Source of the DNA: Bacteroidota bacterium
GTDB lineage: Bacteria > Bacteroidota > Bacteroidia > Chitinophagales > UBA10324
Direction of reading: 5' to 3'
DNA: 46,884 bases
Assembly: GCA_014190575.1 (NCBI GenBank)
Contig: BJGQ01000020.1
Span: 1-46,884, forward strand
Every line of letters starts with the position of its first letter. Within the stretch, counting starts at the first letter, position 1. The notes beneath the pieces are model-generated. The model saw nothing but the letters and a program-made list of their open reading frames with translations, was not told the origin of the DNA and made no database searches. The position numbers were made by a program, and so were the translations under genes. This document shows positions 36,799 through 43,802 of the stretch, in pieces.

Positions 36799-36871
36799 CA
36801 CGGGTGGAGAGACTCGAACTCCCAGCCAACGGTTTTGGAGACCGCTACTCTACCAATTGAGCTACACCCGT
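36799..36871 (-). tRNA. trnW: tRNA-Trp (CCA)
   Basis: 73 nt with acceptor ACGGGTG/CACCCGT, D-arm GCTCAATTGGTAGAGT, anticodon loop CTCCAAA giving CCA, and T-loop TTCGAGT. It lies between tuf and secE as in many bacteria. The 3' CCA is not encoded. Confidence 0.95.
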
Positions 36872-36949
36872 ATTCGAGTTCAAATGTAAATTTTAATGGG
36901 TAGGTTTTTTCAGAAATTTTTAATGGAATTTCAACTCCCCATTAAAACC

Positions 36950-36999
36950 TTCGGGTTTAAAGTAAGAAGCTTTGATGAACTTCGAACTTTAAACCCGAA
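36950..36999. repeat. 14-bp inverted repeat between tuf and tRNA-Trp
   Basis: ttcgggtttaaagt (36950-36963) and actttaaacccgaa (36986-36999) are exact inverted copies with a 22-nt loop, 20 bp after the tuf stop. It could be a terminator, a processing hairpin or a dispersed repeat. Confidence 0.75.
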
Positions 37000-37019
37000 A
37001 ATTTAAACTTCAATTTTTA

Positions 37020-38207
37020 TTATTTAATAACCTCAGTCACCTGACCAGCACCTACGGTACGACCTCCTTCGCGAATAGCGAAACGAAGACCCTTTTCCAT
37101 AGCTACAGGGGTAATGAGTTTAACAATGATTGACACATTATCACCAGGCATAACCATTTCAATTCCTGCTGGTAATTCACATTCTCCGGTAACATCTGTA
37201 GTTCTCATGTAGAACTGTGGACGATACTTATTAAAGAATGGAGTATGACGACCACCTTCTTCTTTAGAAAGAACATACACTTCACATTTGAAATCAGTGT
37301 GAGGAGTAATAGAACCAGGAGCGCAAACAACCATACCACGACGAATGTCATCCTTTTCAACTCCACGAAGAAGCAAACCAACATTATCGCCAGCTTCACC
37401 ATCATCAAGAATCTTACGGAACATTTCAACACCAGTAACAGTTGATTTTAATGAAGCATCCATGAGACCAACAATTTCAACAGGGTCTCCTGTATGAATT
37501 GCTCCTCTTTCAATACGACCAGTTGCAACAGTTCCACGACCAGTGATGGAGAACACATCTTCAACCGGCATTAAGAAAGGTTTGTCTTTAGCCCGCGGAG
37601 GAATTGGAATTTCAGTATCAACTGCTTCCATTAAATCTTCAATTGCCTTAATTCCATCAGGATCTTTATTCAGAGCTTTTAAAGCAGAACCACGAATGAT
37701 TTTGATTTTATCGCCGTCGAATTTATAAAAGCTAAGCAATTCGCGAACTTCCATTTCTACTAACTCAAGTAGTTCTGGATCGTCAACTAAATCGCATTTG
37801 TTTAAGAATACAACCAATGAAGGAACACCAACCTGACGGGCAAGCAAAATGTGTTCACGGGTTTGAGCCATTGGTCCATCAGTAGCAGCAATTACAATGA
37901 TAGCACCATCCATTTGGGCGGCACCTGTAACCATGTTCTTAATGTAATCGGCGTGTCCAGGACAGTCCACATGCGCATAGTGGCGATTAACCGTTTCGTA
38001 CTCAACATGCGCTGTATTAATAGTAATACCTCTCTCTTTTTCCTCAGGTGCTGAGTCAATTGAGTCGTATGAACGCTTTTGAGCAAGTCCTTTGTTAGCT
38101 AATACTTCCGTGATAGCGGCAGTCAAGGTAGTTTTACCGTGATCCACATGCCCGATTGTACCGATGTTAACATGGGGTTTGGTCCGTTCGAATTTTTCTT
38201 TTGCCAT
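37020..38207 (-). CDS. tuf: Elongation factor Tu
   Basis: 395 residues, full length. G1 is GHVDHGKT at 19-26, followed by [18 protein letters not shown] and the SALKALN-type G5. Domains 2 and 3 include the [17 protein letters not shown] and [24 protein letters not shown] stretches. It delivers aminoacyl-tRNA to the ribosome. It follows a tRNA cluster and precedes tRNA-Trp, secE, nusG and rplK. Confidence 0.98.
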   Translation of the reverse strand: MAKEKFERTKPHVNIGTIGHVDHGKTTLTAAITEVLANKGLAQKRSYDSIDSAPEEKERGITINTAHVEYETVNRHYAHVDCPGHADYIKNMVTGAAQMDGAIIVIAATDGPMAQTREHILLARQVGVPSLVVFLNKCDLVDDPELLELVEMEVRELLSFYKFDGDKIKIIRGSALKALNKDPDGIKAIEDLMEAVDTEIPIPPRAKDKPFLMPVEDVFSITGRGTVATGRIERGAIHTGDPVEIVGLMDASLKSTVTGVEMFRKILDDGEAGDNVGLLLRGVEKDDIRRGMVVCAPGSITPHTDFKCEVYVLSKEEGGRHTPFFNKYRPQFYMRTTDVTGECELPAGIEMVMPGDNVSIIVKLITPVAMEKGLRFAIREGGRTVGAGQVTEVIK

Positions 38208-38265
38208 GCTTGTGTTGTTTAAATTGTTGTGATTGTTTTTAAAATTTAATAAGGTTTTACCCTTG

Positions 38266-38342
38266 CGTTAATAACCGGATTCGAACCGACACTCTTTCTT
38301 AATCTTTCAATTAAGTCTGCTCTTCCACTGAGCTAAATTAAC
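38266..38342 (-). tRNA. tRNA-like element with unusual anticodon arm
   Basis: The minus strand has an AT-rich acceptor GTTAATT/TATTAAC (six pairs, the seventh mismatched), a normal D-arm GCTC...GAGC and a normal T-arm GTCGG TTCGAAT CCGGT. The anticodon arm folds as CTTAA/TTAAG around an 8-nt loop TTGAAAGA rather than 7, after three unpaired bases (AGA) instead of one. If the T before GAA is U33, the anticodon is GAA (Phe), but this is uncertain. It sits between tRNA-Thr(GGT) and tuf. Confidence 0.5.
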
Positions 38343-38363
38343 ATTTTACTTTCACTGATGATG

Positions 38364-38436
38364 AGCCAATGACCAGAATCGAACCGGTGACCTCATCCCT
38401 ACCAAGGATGTGCTCTACCAACTGAGCTACATTGGC
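38364..38436 (-). tRNA. tRNA-Thr (GGT)
   Basis: 73 nt: acceptor GCCAATG/CATTGGC, D-arm GCTCAGTTGGTAGAGC, anticodon stem CATCC/GGATG with loop TTGGTAG (GGT), T-loop TTCGATT. Confidence 0.95.
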
Positions 38437-38525
38437 TTATTTAAAAATTAGCTGTTTTTTTTCTTGTTAGTTATAAGTATCTGAACAAATAACATTTTAC
38501 AAAAAGCTTCCAACAGTTTTCTTAG

Positions 38526-38598
38526 AGCGGGAGACGAGACTCGAACCCGCGACCCTCAGCTTGGAAGGCTGATGCTCTACCAACTGAGCTACTCCCGC
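38526..38598 (-). tRNA. tRNA-Gly (TCC)
   Basis: 73 nt: acceptor GCGGGAG/CTCCCGC, anticodon loop TTCCAAG (TCC), T-loop TTCGAGT. Confidence 0.95.
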
Positions 38599-38691
38599 CT
38601 GAATAATTTTTCAAAGAAATTTTATTACTTCAAATTTCTTTTTCAAAGAACTGATTTACTTAGAGTAAAAATCTACTCTCTCAAAACTTAG

Positions 38692-38774
38692 TGGGGAGAG
38701 AAAGATTTGAACTTTCGAAGTCGTAAGACAACAGATTTACAGTCTGCCCCATTTGGCCACTCTGGAATCTCCCC
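38692..38774 (-). tRNA. tRNA-Tyr (GTA)
   Basis: 83 nt, class II with a long variable arm: acceptor GGGGAGA/TCTCCCC, anticodon loop CTGTAAA (GTA), T-loop TTCAAAT. Confidence 0.94.
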
Positions 38775-38788
38775 ATCCTATTTCAATG

Positions 38789-38862
38789 AGCCGATGGAGG
38801 GATTCGAACCCCCGACCCACTGATTACAAATCAGTAGCTCTGGCCAACTGAGCTACATCGGC
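38789..38862 (-). tRNA. tRNA-Thr (TGT)
   Basis: 74 nt: acceptor GCCGATG/CATCGGC, anticodon loop TTTGTAA (TGT), T-loop TTCGAAT. First tRNA of the Thr-Tyr-Gly-Thr cluster ahead of tuf. Confidence 0.94.
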
Positions 38863-38936
38863 TTTTCCCAATGAAATCTATGATTGAAAAATGAAAAAGA
38901 ACACACCAATTCTCATCCCTGATTTAAAAAGGTGTG

Positions 38937-38944
38937 CAAATATA
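38937..38944 (-). promoter_or_regulatory. -7 box upstream of the tRNA-tuf cluster
   Basis: The minus strand has TATATTTG, an exact TAnnTTTG match, about 75 bp before the first tRNA. The -33 position is only TTT, so the match is partial. Confidence 0.5.
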
Positions 38945-38980
38945 ATATTCCACTCTACATATAAAAGTGCAATGGAAAAA

Positions 38981-39280
38981 TTATTCGTGAGTTTCTTTTT
39001 CCTTGTGTCTTTTTATCTGACGAAGTATGTTTTCAAATGCAGAATCAATTGACTGTTCAAATCCTTTACTTGTTTCTTCTGAAAACAAAACCTTGCCTGG
39101 AATGCTGACTTTTATCTCTGCAATTTTATCACTTACCTGCCCATTGCCTTCCAATTTTAAGTAAACTTCAGCTCCGATTATTTTATCGAAAAAATTTTCC
39201 ATCCGACTTAATTTCGTATTGATGAATTCCAATAATTTTGAATCGGCATCGAAATGGATTGAATGAATTTTGATGTTCAT
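38981..39280 (-). CDS. hpf: Ribosome hibernation-promoting factor, short HPF/RaiA
   Basis: 99 residues, the length of the short HPF/RaiA family: MNIKIHSIHFDADSKLLEFINTKLSRMENFFDKII...AEIKVSIPGKVLFSEETSKGFEQSIDSAFENILRQIKRHKEK. Binds the 30S decoding region and stores inactive ribosomes. It follows xerC by 32 bp, in the usual Bacteroidota rpsU-xerC-hpf order. Confidence 0.9.
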   Translation of the reverse strand: MNIKIHSIHFDADSKLLEFINTKLSRMENFFDKIIGAEVYLKLEGNGQVSDKIAEIKVSIPGKVLFSEETSKGFEQSIDSAFENILRQIKRHKEKETHE

Positions 39281-39312
39281 GTTTGTTTGTGGTTTTTATT
39301 TTATGAAAAAAA

Positions 39313-40194
39313 TCAGGCTTTAGGATGAGCCTGCTTGTAAATGTTTTTTAATTTATCAATGGTATTATGAGTGTACACCTGAGTAGCTGAAAGATTTGCA
39401 TGACCAAGTATTTCTTTAATTGCATTTATATCCGCACCGTGATTTAACATGTGGGTGGCGAAACTATGCCGCAATACATGCGGACTCTTTTTTTCGACAG
39501 TAGTTAATTCTTGCAACTGCTGGTTAATAATCCTGTAAACCAAACGATGATAAATATTTTCTCCTTTATCGGTCAACAATAACATTTCAGTTTCTGTATT
39601 AAAATTCTTTTTCCTCATCTTCAAATACTCTTTCAGCAATTCATTCAGTTCTCTTCCAAACGGAATAAGTCTTTCTTTGTTTCCTTTACCTAAAACTTTT
39701 AATGATTGATTATAAAAATCAATGTCTGAAATTTTCAGATTTACCAATTCATTCAATCGCATTCCGGTTGAATAGAATAAAATTAAAATTGTTTTGTCTC
39801 TGATTCCATCATACTCATCGTTATATTGAAAAGACGAAATGAAATCCTGAATATTTTTTTCTTCAACAAAAACAGGAAGTCGTTTTGATGTTTTTGGCGC
39901 CTGTACTTTTTTCATCGGGTCTTTTTCCAATGAACCGATTTTCATCAAGAATTTAAAATAAGATTTTAAAGTAGATATTTTACGGTTTATGCTCCGCGCT
40001 TCAATCTTGTTTTCCATTAACGAAACAAGCCAACTGCGGATTTGAGTATGCCGCACCTGGCTTGCAAGATTTAGTTCGTAAATTTTATTCAGGTAATCCG
40101 AAAATTGTTGCAAATCATTTTGATATGCAACTACAGTATGATTGGAATATCTTTTTTCGAATTTTAAATAACTGAGGAAATTGCTATAGTCCAT
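39313..40194 (-). CDS. xerC: Tyrosine recombinase XerC/XerD family
   Basis: 293 residues. The N-terminal SAM-like core-binding domain spans about 1-95 (YSNHTVVAYQNDLQQFSDYL). The catalytic set is R146 (TGMRLNEL), H239-R242 (HVLRHSFATHML), H265 (LGHANL) and nucleophile Y274 (TQVYTH), with K171 in GKGNKER. Resolves chromosome dimers at dif. Its fixed place in rpsU-xerC-hpf argues for the housekeeping enzyme rather than a mobile integrase. XerC versus XerD cannot be separated by eye. Confidence 0.9.
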   Translation of the reverse strand: MDYSNFLSYLKFEKRYSNHTVVAYQNDLQQFSDYLNKIYELNLASQVRHTQIRSWLVSLMENKIEARSINRKISTLKSYFKFLMKIGSLEKDPMKKVQAPKTSKRLPVFVEEKNIQDFISSFQYNDEYDGIRDKTILILFYSTGMRLNELVNLKISDIDFYNQSLKVLGKGNKERLIPFGRELNELLKEYLKMRKKNFNTETEMLLLTDKGENIYHRLVYRIINQQLQELTTVEKKSPHVLRHSFATHMLNHGADINAIKEILGHANLSATQVYTHNTIDKLKNIYKQAHPKA

Positions 40195-40307
40195 TCTTCA
40201 CTTTTGCCTGAATCAAATTTACCATTTCAATTTATTAAATTGAAACTGTTTTTAATAACGGCAAAACTTTCTGACTATTATATAAAACAGAAAGTTAAAG
40301 TTGGAAT

Positions 40308-40508
40308 CTATGCGCCGCTTTCAGCATCGCGAATCATTTTATCGCGATAGACAGCTTTTTTCACCTGTGTACGAGCTACAACAGATTTTTTTGTAAAGGC
40401 CTGACGACTTCTCAATTCCTTGATGGTTTGGGTCTTTTCAAATTTCTTCTTATACTTTTTTAAAGCTTTGTCTAATGAATCGCTTTCGCGTGTGTCGATG
40501 ATTAACAT
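40308..40508 (-). CDS. rpsU: 30S ribosomal protein S21
   Basis: 66 residues: MLIIDTRESDSLDKALKKYKKKFEKTQTIKELRSRQAFTKKSVVARTQVKKAVYRDKMI, a standard bS21. In Bacteroidota bS21 helps hide the anti-Shine-Dalgarno end of 16S rRNA. The gene has a perfect promoter and an exceptionally strong Shine-Dalgarno (separate entries), consistent with autogenous control. A 113-bp gap separates it from xerC. Confidence 0.95.
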   Translation of the reverse strand: MLIIDTRESDSLDKALKKYKKKFEKTQTIKELRSRQAFTKKSVVARTQVKKAVYRDKMIRDAESGA

Positions 40509-40515
40509 TTATTTT

Positions 40516-40524
40516 ACCTCCTTT
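40516..40524 (-). promoter_or_regulatory. Strong Shine-Dalgarno of rpsU
   Basis: The minus strand reads AAAGGAGGT, 7 nt before the rpsU ATG. No other gene in the window examined here shows a comparable site. Confidence 0.9.
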
Positions 40525-40532
40525 AAGGACGA

Positions 40533-40563
40533 CAAAAATAACCGCTGAGACATAAAAAACAAA
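40533..40563 (-). promoter_or_regulatory. rpsU promoter
   Basis: On the minus strand TTTG, exactly 19 bp, then TATTTTTG: a full Bacteroidota consensus. Transcription should start about 18 nt before the Shine-Dalgarno-to-ATG region, giving a short leader. Confidence 0.8.
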
Positions 40564-40851
40564 TTCCATTTTTATTATTAAAAAAATATCAAGTGAATCG
40601 TTTGATTGAATATAAAATTTAAAAGACTCTTTCAAGAAAAAAAAGTATTTGTACTCATTCCTTTAACAATTGAAGTATTTGAGATGATAAATAAATTATA
40701 AGTTAGTTTTTAAGGATTTTGTGGAAAATTTTTAGCAAGATTTAATTCATTGGATTTAAAGAAAACTTTATTTCACAACTGTTCAAAGTTATTACATTTG
40801 GCACCCGTAAATTAAACCAATCACCAACCACCCTTTCATCACGAAAGTGAG
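40564..40851. other. Intergenic region between rpsU and the arginine decarboxylase gene
   Basis: AT-rich spacer between divergent genes. Apart from the rpsU promoter at its left border and the -7 box TACATTTG at 40793-40800 (plus strand, 52 bp before the decarboxylase start), I see nothing. Confidence 0.5.
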
Positions 40852-42240
40852 ATGAACAATACCTATCACGACCTCATCCATCAGACTTTTGATTTTCCTC
40901 AGGAAGGTTTTAAAGTAGAAGACAATCAATTGCTCTTCAACGGAGTTTCACTCCAGCATCTCATTGACAAATACGGTACTCCGCTTAAATTAACTTACCT
41001 GCCGAAGATTACTTCGCAGATAAAAAAAACGAAAGCCAACTTCAATAAAGTTTTTAAAGAGTTAAAGTATCCCGGGAAATATTTTTACTGCTACTGCACC
41101 AAGAGTTCGCATTTTTCTTATGTGCTGGAAGAGGCATTAAAAAGTGAAATTCATTTGGAAACTTCGTTTGCTTACGACATTGATATTGTTCGGAAAGTTT
41201 ACAAGAAGGGTTGGATTAACAAAAACACTTTTATCATTTGCAATGGGTACAAGACAAAAATGTACACCAATAGAATTGCAAAAATGATTAATGAAGGTTT
41301 CAATGTTATTCCGGTATTGGATAGCAAAGTTGAAATAGAATCTTATCAGCGCACAGTGAAAGGTGAATGCAATATCGGTATCAGAATAGCTGCGGAAGAA
41401 GAACCGACTTTTCAGTTTTATACTTCGCGGTTAGGAATCAGGTGGAGAGATATTCTGGAATTTTATGTGCAACGGATTCACAACAGCAAGAAGTTTAAGT
41501 TGAAGATGCTTCACTTCTTCATCAACACCGGAATAAAAGATGATGCCTATTACTGGAGTGAATTGAACAAAGCATTGACTGTTTATTGTCAGTTGAAAAA
41601 GATTTGTCCAACATTGGATTCGTTAAACATTGGTGGTGGTTTTCCAATCCGTAACAGTTTAGGTTTTACTTTCGATTACGATTACATGATTCGTGAAATT
41701 GTAACGCAGATAAAAAATGTTTGCAAGAAAGAAAAAATTGATCCACCAAATATTTTTACCGAATTCGGAAGTTATACAGTTGGTGAATCAGGAGCAGCAA
41801 TTTATCAGGTGCTGAGTCAGAAACAACAAAACGATTCGGAACAGTGGTACATGATTGACAGTAGTTTTATTACCACTCTTCCAGATACATGGGGAATTGG
41901 TCAGCGGTTTTTAATGTTGCCTATTAATAAATGGGATACCGAATATCAGCGCGTAAATCTTGGTGGCCTCACTTGCGACTCGCACGATTATTATAATTCA
42001 GAAGTGCATGTGAATCAGGTTTTCCTTCCGAAGATTAATAATGGCGATCCATTGTACATTGGCTTCTTTCACACCGGTGCATACCAAGATCAACTGAGTG
42101 GTTACGGCGGAATAAAACATTGCTTAATTCCATCACCAAAACATGTACTGATTAACTACGATAAAAAAGGTGTGTTGAAAGATTGGTTGTTTGCAAAGGA
42201 ACAGACTTCGCAAAGCATGCTGAAGATTTTAGGATACTGA
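40852..42240 (+). CDS. speA: Arginine decarboxylase-like PLP enzyme (group IV)
   Basis: 462 residues in the alanine-racemase-fold decarboxylase family. The start region is LQHLIDKYGTPLKLTYLPKI; the PLP lysine is in YCYCTKSSHFSYV. The Gly-rich phosphate site is LDSLNIGGGFP. The C-terminal barrel has EFGSYTVGESGAAIYQVL, LGGLTCDSHDYY with the conserved Cys-Asp, and YIGFFHTGAYQDQ. Bacteroidota proteins of this type are annotated as biosynthetic arginine decarboxylase, giving agmatine for polyamines. It is much shorter than E. coli SpeA, so ornithine, lysine or carboxynorspermidine specificity remains possible. It stands alone with its own promoter. Confidence 0.8.
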   Translation: MNNTYHDLIHQTFDFPQEGFKVEDNQLLFNGVSLQHLIDKYGTPLKLTYLPKITSQIKKTKANFNKVFKELKYPGKYFYCYCTKSSHFSYVLEEALKSEIHLETSFAYDIDIVRKVYKKGWINKNTFIICNGYKTKMYTNRIAKMINEGFNVIPVLDSKVEIESYQRTVKGECNIGIRIAAEEEPTFQFYTSRLGIRWRDILEFYVQRIHNSKKFKLKMLHFFINTGIKDDAYYWSELNKALTVYCQLKKICPTLDSLNIGGGFPIRNSLGFTFDYDYMIREIVTQIKNVCKKEKIDPPNIFTEFGSYTVGESGAAIYQVLSQKQQNDSEQWYMIDSSFITTLPDTWGIGQRFLMLPINKWDTEYQRVNLGGLTCDSHDYYNSEVHVNQVFLPKINNGDPLYIGFFHTGAYQDQLSGYGGIKHCLIPSPKHVLINYDKKGVLKDWLFAKEQTSQSMLKILGY

Positions 42241-42310
42241 ATTTAATTTGAGTTTATAGTTTAAAGTTTCGTATTCTAGGTCTTAAAGTTTTTTTTGAAA
42301 ATTTCAAATC

Positions 42311-43591
42311 ATGAAAAAAACAATTCTTCTATCCTTTTTTCTTTTATCAATCGGATTTAAAAATATAAATGCTCAAACTAATTGCGAAGTGAAATTTGGT
42401 GTTGCTTGTTATGGTTCCAGTGAAAATATTTTCAGCAAAGTGGATGTGCCGCCATCATTTTACAGGGGAACAAGAGGTTTAGCTATTAATGTAAACTACA
42501 CCGGATTTACAGCACCGGCGCAGGCGGCATTTGATTATTCTAAACAAATTTGGGAATCAATTCTCAATGGAACACAAACAATAAAAATCAATGTTTATTT
42601 TCTGGCTTTGGGTTCGGGTGGTTTACTCGGAATTACTTTCCCCAATGGAAGAAAAAATTTTTCAGGAGCATTAGTTAGCGATGTGTGGTATCCAACTTCG
42701 CTCGCCAATCAATTAGCAGGTACAGAATTGAATGTTGGCGAAAGTGATTTTGATATGTACCTGAACAGTTCAGCCAACTGGTATTTTGGTACTGATGGAA
42801 TTTGTCCAACAGGAAAATATGATTTTGCATCAGTTGCGTTGCACGAAATGTGTCATGGTTTTGGTTTGGTTGGTTTGAGTAAAATTGATACTGCCGGTTT
42901 GGGTTCGTTCGGTTTGTTAACACTTGCTGATTTTGCTCCTGCATTTACTTCTTTCCCCTGGCCGGAGTTAGATACACTTCCCGGAATTTTTGATCATTAC
43001 CTCATGACCTCAAATGGCGCGTTGATATCACAAGGTGCTTTTCAAAACCCATCTGATACGCTCGCAACAATTTTTAAAAGCAATCAGATTTACTGGAGTG
43101 GAATTTATGGATTGCAGTTTAACAATAACATTGAACCGAAAATTTATGCACCGCCAACTTTTTCATTGGGAAGCAGCATGGTTCATTTAGATGAAGCAAC
43201 TTATCCGAACGGAAATGAAAATGAATTGATGACACCATTTGCAACGGCGCATTCAAGCAATCACAATCCCGGCCCAATTGCCATTGCTATCTTAAAAGAC
43301 ATTGGTTGGAATGTTGATCCGAATTATAATGATGTAAATAATATTCAAAATTCAAATTCTGAATTTCAGATTTATCCGAATCCGGTTACTGACGAGTTTC
43401 GGGTTTCGGGTTCTGAGTTTCGGCTTGGAAATAGCATTTCAATTTCTGATTTAGCAGGAAGAATTTTATTGCAACAAAATATTTCGGAGCAAGAAAATAA
43501 AATTGATGTCAGCAATTTTACTTCGGGAATTTATTTTGTTGAATTGAAAACTGAAAGTGGAAACTCAATTTTAAAGTTTGTTAAAGAGTAA
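42311..43591 (+). CDS. Secreted zinc metalloprotease-like protein with T9SS tail
   Basis: 426 residues. Signal peptide MKKTILLSFFLLSIGFKNINAQ. The zinc-type motif HEMCHGFG (H178, E179, H182) follows FASVALHE, as in metzincin-like peptidases, but I cannot place a third ligand. Residues about 345-426 form a type IX secretion C-terminal domain (IYPNPVTDEF...ISDLAGRILLQQN...SGIYFVELKTESGNSILKFVK). It should cross the outer membrane by T9SS and be anchored or released. The linker and tail region (NSNSEFQ, VSGSEFRLGN) is encoded by repeat-like DNA. Confidence 0.82.
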   Translation: MKKTILLSFFLLSIGFKNINAQTNCEVKFGVACYGSSENIFSKVDVPPSFYRGTRGLAINVNYTGFTAPAQAAFDYSKQIWESILNGTQTIKINVYFLALGSGGLLGITFPNGRKNFSGALVSDVWYPTSLANQLAGTELNVGESDFDMYLNSSANWYFGTDGICPTGKYDFASVALHEMCHGFGLVGLSKIDTAGLGSFGLLTLADFAPAFTSFPWPELDTLPGIFDHYLMTSNGALISQGAFQNPSDTLATIFKSNQIYWSGIYGLQFNNNIEPKIYAPPTFSLGSSMVHLDEATYPNGNENELMTPFATAHSSNHNPGPIAIAILKDIGWNVDPNYNDVNNIQNSNSEFQIYPNPVTDEFRVSGSEFRLGNSISISDLAGRILLQQNISEQENKIDVSNFTSGIYFVELKTESGNSILKFVKE

Positions 43592-43802
43592 GTTGTTTCT
43601 GATTTCTTTTTATTTAGAAAATTATATGTGCTGAAATTAGTTCTTGACATTACTGAAAGTCGTTATACCTTTAGTGGGAATTCATTCACGAAAAAAAATT
43701 GATGATTAGACTTTTACAATCCCCTGAATTTATTTTTTAGTTTTTTTCTGAGTACGGATTCTGTGCTATTGGCAGATTTCATTTTAACAAAACACCTGTG
43801 TT
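43592..43802. other. Spacer with promoter of the GEVED gene
   Basis: TTG at 43644-43646, a 19-bp spacer and TACCTTTA at 43666-43673 approximate the Bacteroidota promoter, with A instead of G at the end. A leader of about 120 nt would precede the GEVED gene. No small gene seen. Confidence 0.5.

Noticed and set aside
39313-40194. Integrase of a mobile element
   Set aside because: The gene sits in the conserved rpsU-xerC-hpf order beside tRNAs, and no attachment-site duplication or cargo is visible, so it is the housekeeping Xer enzyme.
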